Source: Hysterangium stoloniferum (Eukaryota > Basidiomycota > Agaricomycetes > Hysterangiales > Hysterangiaceae). Taken from it: DNA of 64,000 nt. This document shows positions 21,992-34,875 of this stretch, piece by piece (the first letter of the stretch is position 1; every line of letters starts with the position of its first letter). The stretch spans positions 310,001-374,000 of the forward strand of contig WHVD01000070.1 of the NCBI GenBank assembly GCA_015178975.1. The letters are read 5' to 3'. The notes beneath the pieces are model-generated. The model was given only the letters and a program-made list of their open reading frames with translations, searched no databases and was not told the DNA's origin. The position numbers and the translations under genes were made by a program.

Positions 21992-24900
21992 ATGGCAATG
22001 GCTGCTCCTAATTCCCCCCCTTCTTTGCCTCTCTTTCCCCTCCCCCATCCTCTCGTCTTATTCCCTTCATCTCGTATCACCGTCCCAGTCTCAAAGGACT
22101 CTGGTCGTGCTCTCATTTCGCTCATTCAAGATTCACCCGGTCAACCTCTCATCGCAGCAGTGCCAATTCTTCAACCACCACCGGATGGTACAAAGGCAGG
22201 AGCAATCATTCAAGACGCTGCCGGCGGTGGAACGGTCTTGAACGAGTGGGGGTGTGCAGCTCAGGTCGTCCGTCTCGTCCGCCCCTCTGCACTTCAACCT
22301 GCTCAACCATACCTCCTCACGCTCGAAGGAGTAACAAGAATACGCTTAGAACCACCATTGCCAAGTGTCGAATCACTCGATGCTGTCGATTTTACTTTTC
22401 ACCCTGTTGTTTACCCAGCGACACGCGGCCTGCCCCTAAGAGAACACGTCGAGTCTTTCAAAACGGCCGGTGTGAGATTATTAGACCGGATGTCGAAGGA
22501 TGTTAGCCAGGGTAATCTGACCGGGAAGAAGGAAGTATACCGGAGACTCCGAGATACCCTCGAGGACGTCTCCGACAACCGAGCAAGCATGTTTGCTGAT
22601 TCACTGGTAGGACTCATCGACGGCGAGTTCGCCGACAAACTTGGTGAGTTTTCTGATTCGTTCACACTATCTGCCCCTAACTCACCTGTATCACCCCACA
22701 GATTTCCTCGCCGCCGTCGACCCTTCGACCCGTCTCCAGAAAGCTGCTACTATTTTCACCAAACAAGCATCGATATCGGAAGTGTCCTCAAAGATCTCTG
22801 CAGCAGTACACGACTCGTTATCCAAGCAACAGAAAGAATATTTCCTGCGGCAACAACTGATTGCTATCCAGCGTGAACTGAACGCTCTGCATCGAAATAG
22901 CGTGGGCAACGGCAAACGGAGTGGGTCCGCATCATCGAGTGAGGACGGCGGGCGAAGTGAGCTGGACGATGATGATACGAATGAAGCCGAGGACATGGCG
23001 GACATACGCCGTAAGATTGAAGCGATGGAGGTTGGGAGTGAGGAGCGGAAGACCGGCGTTCGGGAATGGCGTCGGTTGAAGCGCATTCCTCAGGGGAGTG
23101 TCGAGCATGGTGTTATTCGCAATTATGTGAGTCCGTGGTCAACTAAGTATATACAATATTCTGACCTCGCCTTTATCCAGCTTGAACATTTAACCGAACT
23201 TCCATGGTCCTCTAGTACAACTACCTCTCAATCTCTCGAAACCCTGAAAGACCGTGCCTTCTTGCGAAAGGCGCGTGCACAGCTCGACAACGACCATTAT
23301 GGACTTGATAAGGTTAAACGACGGTTAATTGAGTATTTAGCTGTCGTAAGGTATGTTATCGGCTGTCTACCCTACCTCTCCACCCAATCAAGCTAATGCC
23401 AAGTCGTTAGGTTAAAAGCCACCACCGCTGCCCTCCAACAAGCCGAACATGACGCCAAATCTCTACCTTCTGTCGCACTCGTCAAGAAAGGTGATGTCGA
23501 CGTCCCGGTTACGACCCCTCCACCGCCGAAATCGATCGCGAGGAAAACGGGGAAGAAAGTCGCCAACAAGGGGCCTATTCTTTTGTGCGTCTTTATTTAA
23601 TCATTGCCTTTACCTCTAATACAAACACCCTCTCCAGATTCGTTGGCCCCCCAGGCGTCGGAAAAACCTCCCTCGGCCTCTCTATCGCACATGCCCTCGA
23701 CCGACCTTTCCAACGGATCTCCCTTGGCGGTGTGCGCGACGAGGCGGAAATCCGTGGTCATCGTCGAACGTATGTAGCAAGTGGCCCCGGACTCATCGTC
23801 CAGGCATTACGGAGGGCAGGCCGTCCGGATTTTGTTTGTTTGTTGGATGAGATTGACAAGGTTGGTGGTGGAAGGGGTGGTGTGCACGGTGATCCGGGTG
23901 CGGCGTTATTGGAGGTATTGGATCCGGAACAAAATGGGGCGTTTAATGTGAGTATAGAGTTTTATTCCGTATAGTTGGCTTTTTTTTGTTGATGTTTATG
24001 GTGGTTGTGTTCTTAGGATCATTATATCAATGTACCTGTCGACCTAAGCCAGGTCCTATTTATCTGTACTTCGAACTCCCTCGATACCATTTCTGCGCCG
24101 TTATTGGATCGGTGTGAAATTATACAATTATCAGGTGGGTTTCCTGACCGTCCATCCTCTTATACGCACTGTATTCACCGAGATACCCCACTAACTTAGG
24201 ATACACCCACGCTGAAAAAATTCATATCGCACGACATTTCCTCCTCCCCAAACAGCTCACTGCAAATGGGCTAACACCCAGTCACATAACGTTAACATCC
24301 GACGCACTAATGTGTATCGCAACCCGATACACGCGCGAAGCAGGCGTGCGTTCGCTTGAACGGGCGATTGGCGCGGTAGTGCGGTTCAAAGCTGTCGAGT
24401 GGGCTGATTGTATGGATAGCAAGGAAGATAACAAGAACATACAGGGAAAGACAGGGAAAGAAGTCGCAATTGTGAGTAAGGAATATAAGCCTGAAGTAAG
24501 GGAGGAGGATCTGGAGGCGATATTGGGCATCGCTAGGTGGGAGGAAGATGAGCGGGATAGGGAGGAACGGAGAGGGGTTGTGTATGGATTGGTGGTGATG
24601 GGACAGGGGGAGGGCGGTATTTTACCTGTGGAGACTATTGCAGTGCCGGGGAGTGGGGGTTTGAAGTTGACCGGGTCGTTGGGCGAGGTACGTAGTTCTC
24701 TGTTGTTTCGATGTTGTACCGTCTGTATTGAATCTTTTTTCAGGTTATCCGAGAAAGCGCTGAGATTGCACTAAGCTGGGTGAAGCGCCATGCCTATGCA
24801 CTATGTGTTACAAGTCTTCCGTCCCAGGATCCGCTCAAAATTCCGGACCCGATTGATGTGCATTTACATCTTCCTGCTGGGGGACAAAGGAAGGATGGGC

Positions 24901-25373
24901 CGAGTGCAGGTATTGCGATGGTGGGTGTTGTCACATTCTTTTCCCCCGGAAGACTCTTGCTGAACGACGGATTTATTTAACTTAGGTCTGCGCATTGGTA
25001 TCCCTCCTGACAGGCGCAACCGTCCCCCCTAATATCGCTATGACCGGCGAAGTCACCCTTCGAGGTCGAGTAACACCCGTGGGCGGAATCAAAGAAAAGG
25101 TTTGCTCTTGCCTTGTCGCCTTTCTAAATCCTGTAGTCACCATAATTTTTTTTTCCCATCTAGGTCCTTGGCGCCCATCGCGCCTCTATCAAAAAGATAA
25201 TCCTCCCTGCCGGAAACCGCAAAGACGTCGAGCATGACGTTCCCCGCGAGGTGAAGGAACAGATGGAATTCATCTTTGTCAGTACATTGCAAGAGGCGCT
25301 GAGTGCTGCGTTTGGTCCCGATGGCCTGGAGTGGAGGAGAGCTGGAGGGTTGCAGGTAGAGAGTCGGCTATGA
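21992..25373 (+). CDS. Lon protease, peroxisomal type (C-terminal SRL)
   Basis: ATP-dependent serine protease with at least nine introns. Parts in order: N-terminal substrate-binding domain beginning [23 protein letters not shown] with no presequence; coiled linker ([19 protein letters not shown]); AAA+ domain with Walker A GPPGVGKT and Walker [10 protein letters not shown], sensor region [11 protein letters not shown] and arginine region LDRCEII; protease domain with the catalytic Ser in [10 protein letters not shown] and catalytic Lys in GGIKEK. Termini SRL, a PTS1 peroxisomal targeting tripeptide, together with the absent mitochondrial presequence, mark the peroxisomal paralogue (LONP2/Pln type) that degrades damaged or unprocessed matrix proteins, rather than mitochondrial Pim1. 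An Asp/Ser-rich insert (22913-22990) lies between the two halves. All catalytic residues appear intact. Confidence 0.9.
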
Positions 25374-26496
25374 TCCCAAGAACTATGGCCTTGATGGACG
25401 ATGCAAGCTTGCCATCGATAACAGTTCGGATATTTGCTGTACAAGATTAGTGTGAGATGTGTAGACGGTTGGTTTACAGATGGACGAATGGCAGGGGCGG
25501 GTTCAATTCGGTCTTTCATTAGCTGGTTGGTCGGTTTGGCTGTGAACAGTATATGTGCATTGTATTATATCTATCATCCACGATCCCTCTTAACTAATAC
25601 ACAAGATGAATATGTATGCTTCCCAGATATTTGGGATGGTGGCGGTTTGGGAATAAGATTGGTGCTAGGTCGCTCCGATGCGGAGAGGGCCGCTATCTAG
25701 GCCCTGAAATCACAGCCAGGAAGTTGGACTGGCTTCGTGCTCCCCTTGTGTTCAATGCGGCTTGGTTAATATGGGGAGAATAGATATTGCCAGCCCTATC
25801 CTTAATGGAGCTCGGATTCAGTGAAATCGATTATCATCATCACCGATCTATGATTAGTAGTATCACGATTATTTTTTGCAATCTATCGCTAAAGGTGATG
25901 ATCGTAGATAAACTATGAGAAAGCACACTCAAAGGTCTTTTGAGAGAAATTCAAAATTTGGGCTAGTAGAAGATGAGTATATCAGGAAAATCGGTAAGTA
26001 TGCCGTACATATTGTCCAGAGCCGTCTAGGAGAGCTCGCTAGACACACTACTTTCTTGAGATCCCTATTTACTGGCCGATAGAGAAGCTTACTATATATT
26101 TAGGGAATCTAGGAAGTCGGGCGTAGACATTCCCACATCCCTGATGCTATGGCGTAATCCCATCCACTCCCACAGAGGGGAGTAATATCCAGTCACGAAG
26201 TGAATCTCGTATCTGGGGATGAGGGCCAGACTTAGAACCCATGCGCTAGAACTAGACATATGCAATTGACACCTTGCACCAGTAGGCTTTGTCGTAACAG
26301 ACCTTGGGTATACATATCCGGTCGCCCTTGGTGTCAATGATTCTGTTCTGATGAATGAAACGTCTTGAAAGATCAGCGCTATATGGTGTGATATATAGAT
26401 ATTTGTCTGACAAAAGAAAAGTTCGTAAGGACAATACATCAAAGTACAAAAAAAACAACAAGAACAAGAGGGAGTCAGATGGTCATAAATACCGTT
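25374..26496. other. Intergenic between convergent Lon and acyl-CoA synthetase
   Basis: 1.1 kb with both 3' UTRs. AT-rich towards 25900. No gene or repeat was recognised; the small frames look random. Confidence 0.45.
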
Positions 26497-28430
26497 CTAT
26501 AGCTTAGCCAGGCTCGATTTCCTCTGTTTCTCCATAGCCCGCAGTTCCACACGCCTTACTTTACCGCTGATGGTCTTCGGTAATGCATCCACGAATTCGA
26601 TTTCTCGTGGCTTTTTATATGGTGCCGTATTCAGGGCAACAAATTTCTCAAGCTCGTTCGCAAGCAGTTTAAGGTCTTTTGATCTGCTCTTGCGATGTAG
26701 GTCCGTGAGGACAATGAACGCCTTGACAATATCACCGCGCTGAGGATCGGGGGAGGCGACGACGGCAGATTCGGCGACGGCCTCGTGTTCTTTGAGACAG
26801 GACTCAATCTCGAATGGACCGACACGGTAGCCGGACGTCTTGATGACATCATCGGCGCGTCCGACGAAGAAGAAATATCCATCCTTGTCCCGGGTGGCCC
26901 GGTCTCCAGTCGAGTACCATCGTTGTCCGGTTTTCGCGTTCACAATTTCAGGGACCTCCACGCTTCCGTCTTCCTTGAGGTAGCCATCGAACATCCATGG
27001 GAAAGGCGTCGAGATACAGATGGCGATGTCCCCTTCAACGTCAGCTGGTAACTCGTTCCCTGCGTCGTCGATGACCCCGAGGGGAACTCCGGGCACAGCT
27101 TGACCCATTGAACCCAAACGAATAGCTGAACCAGTAATCCCACCACAGACGAGTGTCGTTTCTGTCTGTTTTTTTTTTTAAAAAAAAAGAAAAAAGAAAG
27201 TCAGCAGGGAGTCCCTTCGCCTCAGAAATGTAACGGTTTTCTTACTTGTCCATATCCTTCATGAATCTCCAAGCCAGTCATTTGTTTCCAAGTTTCAAAT
27301 ACATAGGGATTCAGCGCCTCTCCAGCAGTGGTGCAGTGTTGCAAAGCCGAAGGCTTATATTTCTCCATCAGTTTTTGATTTTCTTTCAAAACCAAATATC
27401 TATACACAGTCGGAGGTGCACAGAATGTTGTGATCCCATAGTCATGAAGGGTTTTGATGAGAGTAGCTGGGTTGAATGCCCCACGATCATCTTGGACGAA
27501 GAGGGTTGCGCCCATGGACCAGCAGCCGAATGTGCACCAAGCGACTTTCGCCCAGCCTAGCTCTGTAAGACTCCATAGTATTTTTCCAGGAGCCAGTTGA
27601 TACCAGTGACGTCCGGTGATTACGTGTCCTAAACAAATCACAGGTGTCAACCACGCCCTATGTGATGAGAACAGGGAAAATGTACCCAAGGGGTATGAAA
27701 TCTGATTGTGGACTACCATCTTTGGTGGTCCAGAGGTACCACTGTCATATCAACGGATAAATACGACTGATAAAGAAGCATACAGAATACAACGCACCTA
27801 GTGAAATATATAATGGAGGTCTCTTTGGCTAAAATATCAGGGCCTTGATAGTGATCGCCTGCCTGACCTGTGATATCAAGTCCTTGGTGGTATGGATGCC
27901 AGCCGGGTACGTTTCTACCAGACGGGGTATTTACGAGTACCTTGACATTAATTCGGCCAATATCGTTAAGCTTATTGAACTTTTCCAATGCACTTTCATC
28001 GCCTATGAAGGCTCTGGCACCGCTCACACGGATGCGGTATTCTATATCCTTGGGAGTAAGAAGTGTCGTGCAAGGAATAAGAACCGCTCCGATACGTAAG
28101 GCTCCCTGTTGGCCGAACGTATCGCTCAGTATTAAAACTTGGCGAACAATACAGATCACTGACCAAAAGAATCTCCCACCACTCAACAAGACGAGGAACT
28201 ATAATGATAATTCGATCGCCTTTCTTAATTGCAAGTTGCTCAGACATCCATTTAGCAACGAGATGGCTGCGATCTGACAATTGTTTGAAAGTCACATCCT
28301 TTCTCGATCCTCTGGGATCGGTCCATATCATAGCTTTGAGCTTGGGGTTTCTCGCCCAAACATCAATGACGTCTGCAGCAAAATTGAATTTCTCTGGAGG
28401 TGATTCTAGAGACAACGAAGGCGACAACAT
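26497..28430 (-). CDS. Acyl-CoA synthetase (medium-chain/ACSM-like), C-terminal AKL
   Basis: Member of the AMP-forming acyl-CoA synthetase superfamily, which makes acyl-adenylate and then the thioester. Start ATG 28430-28428. Blocks in order: RKDVTFKQLSDRSH and IIIIVPRLVEWWEI; the P-loop-like TSGTSGPPKMV (joined over an intron near 27716-27800); GRHWYQLAPGKILWS and ELGWAKVAWCTFGCW; CAPPTVYRYLV; the A5-type motif EGYGQTE spans an intron near 27171-27244; A7/A8 STGDRATRDKDGYFFFVGRADDVIKTSGYRV; catalytic Lys in PKTISGKVRRVELR. The conserved HYQ-type Trp block resembles the ACSM/benzoate-CoA-ligase-like group more than long-chain FadD-type enzymes. Terminal AKL is a PTS1-type peroxisome signal, suggesting activation of medium-chain acids for beta-oxidation. 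Substrate is inferred. It is convergent with the peroxisomal Lon gene. Confidence 0.87.
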
Positions 28431-29040
28431 GGTGGAAAGTCAACGGAAGAGCACAGGCTGAAGAAGGATGGGAGGCTACGAGTTCAAATAGAGTACTAGT
28501 GGTTCTAAGCTCGTCAAATGAATCTAACAGATGAATCGTTATGCGGCGGCATAAACGCCGATCGCAAGGGTATTCAGAAGAGATGGTGCACCTAAGTATA
28601 TACAGGAGGGAGGTGGGAAGCAAAAAGACACTAAAAGGCACACTTAACGAGGTCTCTCAGGAACGGACGCCGCGAGAAAACACTAATAACTGCATACCGG
28701 GGTGTGACAGGACACAAGGAGAGAAAAACACCCGCCACAATAAATTTTAAACGACGAATTATTAGGTTGTCAACTCAAAGACCATAGTATAACACAAGAT
28801 TCCAACTCGCCATGAGACGATTCAGAAACCTTCGAGGTCGACGAACCATTTAAATGAGCTCAATCCTTTCTTATTATCATATAGCACCACCGATATTCTG
28901 CAAGCTGCTTTACGACATGGATTAGTCAAAGATTCCCACGCTCAAGCACAGTAAGGGATATTAGCACTGCCAGCCAACCGCCAACCTTACCTAAATCTCG
29001 CGTCGCCACCTACCTTTGTCTTTCCCCAATCTCATCTATC
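28431..29040. other. Divergent promoter between acyl-CoA synthetase and LIM gene
   Basis: 610 bp between the two start codons; no coding signal. The last 80 bp before the LIM start are pyrimidine-rich, with a CTTTCCCC-type tract common in basidiomycete promoters. Confidence 0.45.
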
Positions 29041-30330
29041 ATGCATTCCTTTGGAGTCACCCCAAAATGCCCTACTTGTACAAGGAGCGTTTATGCTGCT
29101 GAACAGGTAGGCTTTATCGTTTTTGATTTGTACTTGGATTGAATGCGGGTTAGGTCATGGGCCCTGGACGCAAGGTAAATCAAATTTTGCTATCATTTCA
29201 ATCATTTCAATTAAATTATTTGTAGATGTATCATAAGGTTAGTTGGGAATGTCATCCAGCCATTCGAAGCTTATAGACTATATGGCCAGCTCTGCCTTAA
29301 ATGCACATTGTGCTCTAGGCAATTAGAGTCACATTCTTTGAAAGAGCATGATCTTGAGGTGCGTCTAACAATCATTTTACATGTAGCATCGTTTTAAGTC
29401 TCCTGCGTGACTAGCCATACTGGTCAGTTAGTTGTTGTCAAGCTACCTTACTCACGCTTGTCTCACAATTCCTTGAAGTTCCTCATGCCATATCAGAAAT
29501 TTTGGAACCAAGAGTGAGATTTAGTCTTATCTGAAGATTGTCTTTCATTTTCATGTTTTACCGTTCAGACCTTCGATCAGCAAACTTCTTCCCATCCTCG
29601 CCACCCGCATCTCCGACACGCCGCACACGCTCACCACCTCCAACCTCCCCTTTAACGACAGCGACAACTTTACCTGCAACAGAAGAAGAAGAAATTGACG
29701 AGGACGAATCACCACATGAATTCGGCGACGTATCCCCTGCCGCCACGTTCTCCTCCTCGCCATTTCCTCGGGTCACACCGCCGTCAACAAGTCTCCCACC
29801 ACGCACAAAGAGCCCATTCAAGGCCGATATCCCATCGACATATGTCCCAAGGACGTATTCCGCACGGTCGATCAGCCCCGTAGCGACTGGACCCTCTAGC
29901 GCGCCTACACCAGGATACATACGTACAAACGTCACAGGAAGCCCACTCCGGCAGAGCCACACTGGTGCTTCCACGGTGAAGAGGACACACACTGGTTTGG
30001 GAGGTACCCCGACGTGCCCGCGCTGTGAGAAGGCGGTGTATTTCGCCGAGCAGGTCTGTCCGGATGTTGCGATCCTCTGATTTGCGTTCAGTAGGCTGAA
30101 CAGTGATATCTAGGTAAAGGCTTCGGGGCGGACGTGGCATCAGCTCTGTCTGAGCTGCACGGAGTGTTCTGTTCTACTTGATTCTACGCGTATTACTGAG
30201 AAGGATGGCGTGGTCTTGTGTCGTAACTGCTACTCGAAGGTCGGTGCTCGCATTTCCGACCTGTATCTTACTAACGGCGTCTTCATCAAAGCTTCACGGC
30301 CCAGTGGGAAGTGGCTATGCGCTGCTCTGA
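29041..30330 (+). CDS. Two-LIM-domain protein (CRP-like)
   Basis: Nine exons: 29041-29106, 29154-29174, 29226-29237, 29290-29358, 29415-29422, 29479-29513, 29569-30053, 30114-30239, 30292-30330. LIM1: CPTCTRSVYAAEQ, YHKLCLKCTLCSRQL, EPYCSSCH, i.e. CX2C...HX2CX2CX2C...CX2C/H. LIM2: CPRCEKAVYFAEQ, TWHQLCLSCTECSV, LCRNCYSKLHG, followed by GPVGSGYALL, the Gly-rich tail typical of cysteine-rich proteins. Between them lies a 140-residue Pro/Ser/Thr linker (SPPASPTRRTRSPPP, ATGPSSAPTPGYIRT). Zinc-binding LIM domains mediate protein contacts, often with actin regulators. LIM1 needs exons of 21, 12 and 8 nt, so it is easily mis-annotated. All zinc ligands are present after joining. Confidence 0.88.
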
Positions 30331-30701
30331 CATGACTGAAATATGGCAAGCGATGCATCTCTGCTCCTTACATGGCACTCATGCATATATACCTATACAG
30401 GTGTACTACTCGTTCTTCAGATTTCCCCGAACTCTTCACTCAATAACTTGTATCACTCCGAATCCCTGTTTCAAGTAGCATGACACGTTTGACTTATTGA
30501 TCGGAACTACCTAGATACCAGCTTCAAACGATGACAATTTTTCGATGGATTGTTATTGTTAATGCACCTGTCATTGATACATATTGAGATGATACTAACA
30601 CAGCAAAGTATGCGAACACAACACAAAAACACAAGACGAGACGAGATGTCAATAAGTAATACCAGCAACTAAAGCCCACACAGTCTAAGAGGAATGAATG
30701 A
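30331..30701. other. Intergenic between convergent LIM and Cut12-like genes
   Basis: 371 bp of AT-rich 3' flanks; nothing else seen. Confidence 0.45.
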
Positions 30702-33700
30702 TCAAGCGGGAACTAGAATCCTGCTCTTCGCAACAGGTGTCTTGATAGGCTGTGTGTTCTCCTTCTCGCTGTCTTCCGTAACATTGCTGGCGGCTGAGGA
30801 GGACATCACCGATGACGATCTACGGTGCGAAACTGAGCTGACGGGAAGTGAGGATCGCGATCTACTTGACGATGTTGATCGCTCAAGACGCGACGTTGAG
30901 CTTGATAGCGGTGTGCCACGGCCTGACGCAACTAGCGGTGGTTTCATACGTGTAGCTTTCGCGGTGGAAGTGCTGGTGTGCAACGTGGATCTCTCTTTCT
31001 TCACGGGTGTTTCGGAAACTGCTGGCTTAGCGGTAGCTGTGACAGAACTAGGCCGGGGACGGTTTATGCTGGGCGTCGCGAATGCAAGTGATTGACGACG
31101 AGACGACAAGTCAGGGAGCCCAACGCGGTTAGGCGCAGGCGTCGAGCCTCCTGTTCCTTTCATGCCAATTTTGCGTTTCAGCTGTAATATAAATATCAAT
31201 AACTACCGGCCAAGATGAGAACACAAAAGACATACTAGTTCCAATTCTTGTTGTTTGGAGTCTAGTGCGATGTTGAGGCCATCCTTGTCCTCTTTATCCT
31301 GGGCGCGTGCTTTGTGTAATTGCAGCAGTTTGACTTCTTTATCCGCGCTTTCTTGTTGCAAGTCATGGACTTGTCTTCGTAAACGTTCCACTTCAGCTGT
31401 CACAAGTCCGAACTGCTCCTTCATTGATCCCAGCGTTACATTGGCTTCGGCCTTTTGCCGTACTGCATCTTCTAATTCCGTCTTCGCAGCATCCTCGCGT
31501 CGTGCGTATTCATGAAGATCCCGGGCTTGATCATCCACCAACCGGCGGTGTTCGCGTGTCATCTTGTTCATCTGAACCCTTAGGTCTTCTGCCTCGTGCT
31601 CACGTTCCATAATTCGTTGGTGCGTTTGAGTATCGTCATCATCTCGCGCATGAAGTAGTTCCTTTAGACGTGCCACATCATCCAAAGCGTATTGTCGTTC
31701 CTGTTCTAGCTCGTTTAGCTTCATTTCTCGTTCTTGGAGATCTTGCGTTAGCCTTTCTGCATGTTCACGTTCAAAGTTGACATCTTCGGCCAGCTGAGAG
31801 GCTGTGAGCATCTTACATGGCTAATTGGGAGAATATGACAAACCTGATCCCGCTCTTGCTCCAAATCTTCTCTCGCCGACCATGCTTCATTAAGCTCATC
31901 TTCCAATTCAGCCCTCTTTGCTTCGGCCGCCTTCCATTGACTGCCCAGTTCCTCAAGCTTAGCATCCATGGCCTGCACGCTTTTAGCAAGGCCTTCCTTT
32001 TCGCCTTCTAAAGATTTTATTTTCTCATCCGCTTTCTCTGCATAGCCCCATTGTGCCTCCACCTCTGCCTTCAAATCCCGCAATTCAGTCTCTTTAGCCT
32101 CCAACGTAGACCGTAAGTTATTAATATCTTTCGAGTGCGAGTTCTGATCGGCGGCGTGTGCATCTAGGCGAGCTACAAGGTCGACCTTCTCCTCGATCCA
32201 TTGTGCTTCAATTACTGCATGGCGTTCTTGTTCTTGAGTTAGAAGCCCTTGCTGTGCCGTAAGTTCTTCTCGTAAACTGCGAAGCTCGGCTTCGTCGACG
32301 CGAGATGTTGTTGTGAGCTGTTCTTGCAGGGATCTGACCTCATCATCCTTCTTTCCCATGGCTGCTCGCAACTCCTTCTCAACATCTTCCAAACGCTGCT
32401 GTTCTGTACCGAGAGCTGCGACGTCTTCTTTGAGCTTGTCAGACTCTTCGCGTGCATGCCTTTCATCTGCTTTTGCATTGTCGAGTTCCGCCTTGAGCTG
32501 CCCAATACTGGCGTGCAGGACAACCAACGCTCCCTCACTCGCCTCGTCCATTATACTTCTATCAAAACTTTCCTCCCTGCTTCTTTCGACCTCCTCTTCC
32601 AGTCCGCGACAAATTTTTTCTAGCTCGCCAACCTTGCGCCTGAGTGAACGCATCGCCGCTTGTCGCCTTTCAACTTCTTTGAGGTACTTTTCAGCGCCGG
32701 CCTCGGCATTCTTAAGTTGTGCCCTAAGCAAGGAAACCTGTTCTTCGCGGGCATCGAGGTCTACTTGGAACTGACAGCCAAGTTGTTGCTGGAGAGAGAG
32801 TTGTTCCCGTAGTTTGGCCACGAGCTCTTCAGCTGTAAGCTCCTGGTCTGGGTCTGGTGGGAAGAGAGGAACCTCCTGTATCGATGCAGGAACGCGTGAC
32901 TCGTCTGTTAGACCAACATCCGGAGAGGTGGGGAATTCCGGAGAGAAAAACATGGTGTTACTTCCTGTGTTCATTCGCGAAGCATCGGGCGTGAAAAACA
33001 TTGTTCCTGACCCAGCGTCATTTGTCGCATCAGGGAAAGAATGGCACGGAGTTTGTCCATCTGTAAGGCCCGAGGTCATGATGGAGTGGAAGACGGTTCC
33101 TTCTGGTGATAGGATCGCACGAGGAGCAGTTTTTCTAGGATTGGGAGTAGAAGTGAAAGCCGGTGAAACATGATCACTGCTTCGTCGAATAGTGTTCATA
33201 CTGCTGTCGTTTTTGGTACCATCTACCACGTGCTCCTCTTTTGATGCATTCACATTCTGGACTTCGTCAGTGGTGTCAGGGCAAAGACTGCTTTCGGCTG
33301 AAGGGACGATGAATGGAACCAACTCGTGGGAATCGTCAATTAGATTGGACATGTCAGCAGGTATAGCAGACATTTTGAGAGATGAAATAGAATGCGACGT
33401 GGACCGTGGTAAAGAGGACGAATCTGAGCAATCGGAACGAGATGCAGATGATCTTGACGAACCGCCAGACATGTTTCGGGTCCGTGTCGGGTGGCGCGGT
33501 TGAAAAGGGAGCGGCTTTCTCTGTTTGGAAGATGTGTTATGGGGCGGAGAAAACATATCGACGACATTGTCCGAAGGAGCTATAACCGCTGAATGATGTT
33601 TGCGTGAATCACGGTTCGATTGATCGCTTGCAGACTCCGTGCTAGCCGATTTTAACTTTTCCAGAAAGTGTTCAGAGTTAAGATTAGGATCGCCACCTTC

Positions 33701-34411
33701 CTTAACTTCGGGATCCATTGAGCCATCAGGACTGATGACACGGTATACGTCTCGAGAGAAGAAGCGGACGCTGCGACCTGTTCCAGGAGTGTTCCGATCA
33801 CGAAGTATGGAACGAATAGAACCTGACCCAGTTGGTTGGACTTCGACTGATGGGTCAAATATATCACTTGCTGCGACTGTTGGGGTGTGCGGTTGGACAG
33901 GAAGAGGGGCTTGCTTGGGATTTTCTGATGATGGAATTGTTGGTGACTGTGCAACTGCGTTGCAATTAGAAGGTGAGAGTAGGTGATACACAAAAAAAGC
34001 ATGCTTACGGAATGTATCCACTTGCAAACTTGCCCGATGTTTCTTAGGCACGAGTTCAGCTGGTGGGACAAGCGATAATGATGCAGAAGTTGTTTGGGTT
34101 TGATGTGATGCCTCAGCAGTTTCTTTTGCAGGAGTCGATGTGAGTACGGCCTTAAGGGACCTTCGAAACATGCTGCGTCGAGAACCTTTTGAGGGAGATG
34201 CAGGGGGACTGGTTGCAGGTGAGGCCAAATTAATAGCAGAAGCAGAGTGAAACACCGAAAGGTTAGGATGAAGCTCATAGACACCAGACATCACTGAAAC
34301 TGAAGATGCATTTCTTGCCTCGTGGCCAACTTTCTCCTTCTCTTCTGTGCTATGTCCAAAATCGTTTTCACCATTGTTCTTCTTCACAAAGTAAGTTAGC
34401 TTATTCCACAT
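30702..34411 (-). CDS. Cut12-like spindle-pole-body coiled-coil protein
   Basis: About 1,150 aa. I chose ATG 34411-34409 (MWNKLTYFVKKN) because the frame upstream of it has no ATG. Ser/Pro-rich N-terminus with SMFRRSLKAVLTSTP, then SILRDRNTPGTGRSVRFFSRD and YRVISPDGS, which I recognise from the Cut12 family needed for spindle pole body formation. Most of the rest is a long coiled coil (from about 32850 down to 31250; QLSLQQQL..., many heptads) and a basic Ser-rich tail (SRRQSLAFATPSINRPRPSS). A 54-nt intron (34008-33955) is divisible by three, so retention would not shift the frame. Two more introns lie near 31845-31803 and 31240-31160. Ser/Thr-Pro sites throughout would suit CDK or Plo1 control. 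Cut12 identity rests mainly on the TPGTGRSVRFF block. Confidence 0.7.
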
Positions 34412-34503
34412 GTTGATTGAGCCACCGCCCGGACAAAGATGCAAGGTTCGCTAGTTGAGTTTGCACTAGTTGTCGTAAGCACAAGGTCGCGTCAAACAAT
34501 TGT

Positions 34504-34536
34504 TGACGTCACGTGCTGATCAGACGTGATCACGTG
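34504..34536. promoter_or_regulatory. Overlapping CRE and E-box cluster in divergent promoter
   Basis: Full CRE palindrome TGACGTCA (34504-34511) overlaps CACGTG (34510-34515), and a second CACGTG follows at 34531-34536. The cluster lies 93 bp before the Cut12-like start and 340 bp before the DUF2306 start. Three palindromic sites in 33 bp is dense. Likely targets are bZIP and bHLH factors; which gene is controlled is not known. Confidence 0.5.
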
Positions 34537-34875
34537 GCTTCTGAAAATGATCGGAGAGCGGTCCCGGAACCTCCAGCTCCACTATTATTGATCAAGTATT
34601 GTACTTTGTAGTCACCACATCTGTAAATCTACATCTCCCCTCGTATTTTATATAGTTATTTAAGATGAAAATAGTAAAAAACGTGATACTATATATATCC
34701 AACAGAATACCGCTCAAGTTTCCACCTAGGCTCACCCAGACCAACGATTATCCAAGTCCTTGCGTTGATAGACTGTTTCTGATTCTAGATACAAATCATC
34801 GGTCCTACTGCCCTTTGGGGAAGTACATCGGCCTGCTCTAACGTTACTTACCTGACATACACGAGTGGTGAGTAA

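Noticed and set aside
29558-29992. Minus-strand frame over the LIM linker
   Set aside because: Low-complexity mirror of the Pro/Ser linker.
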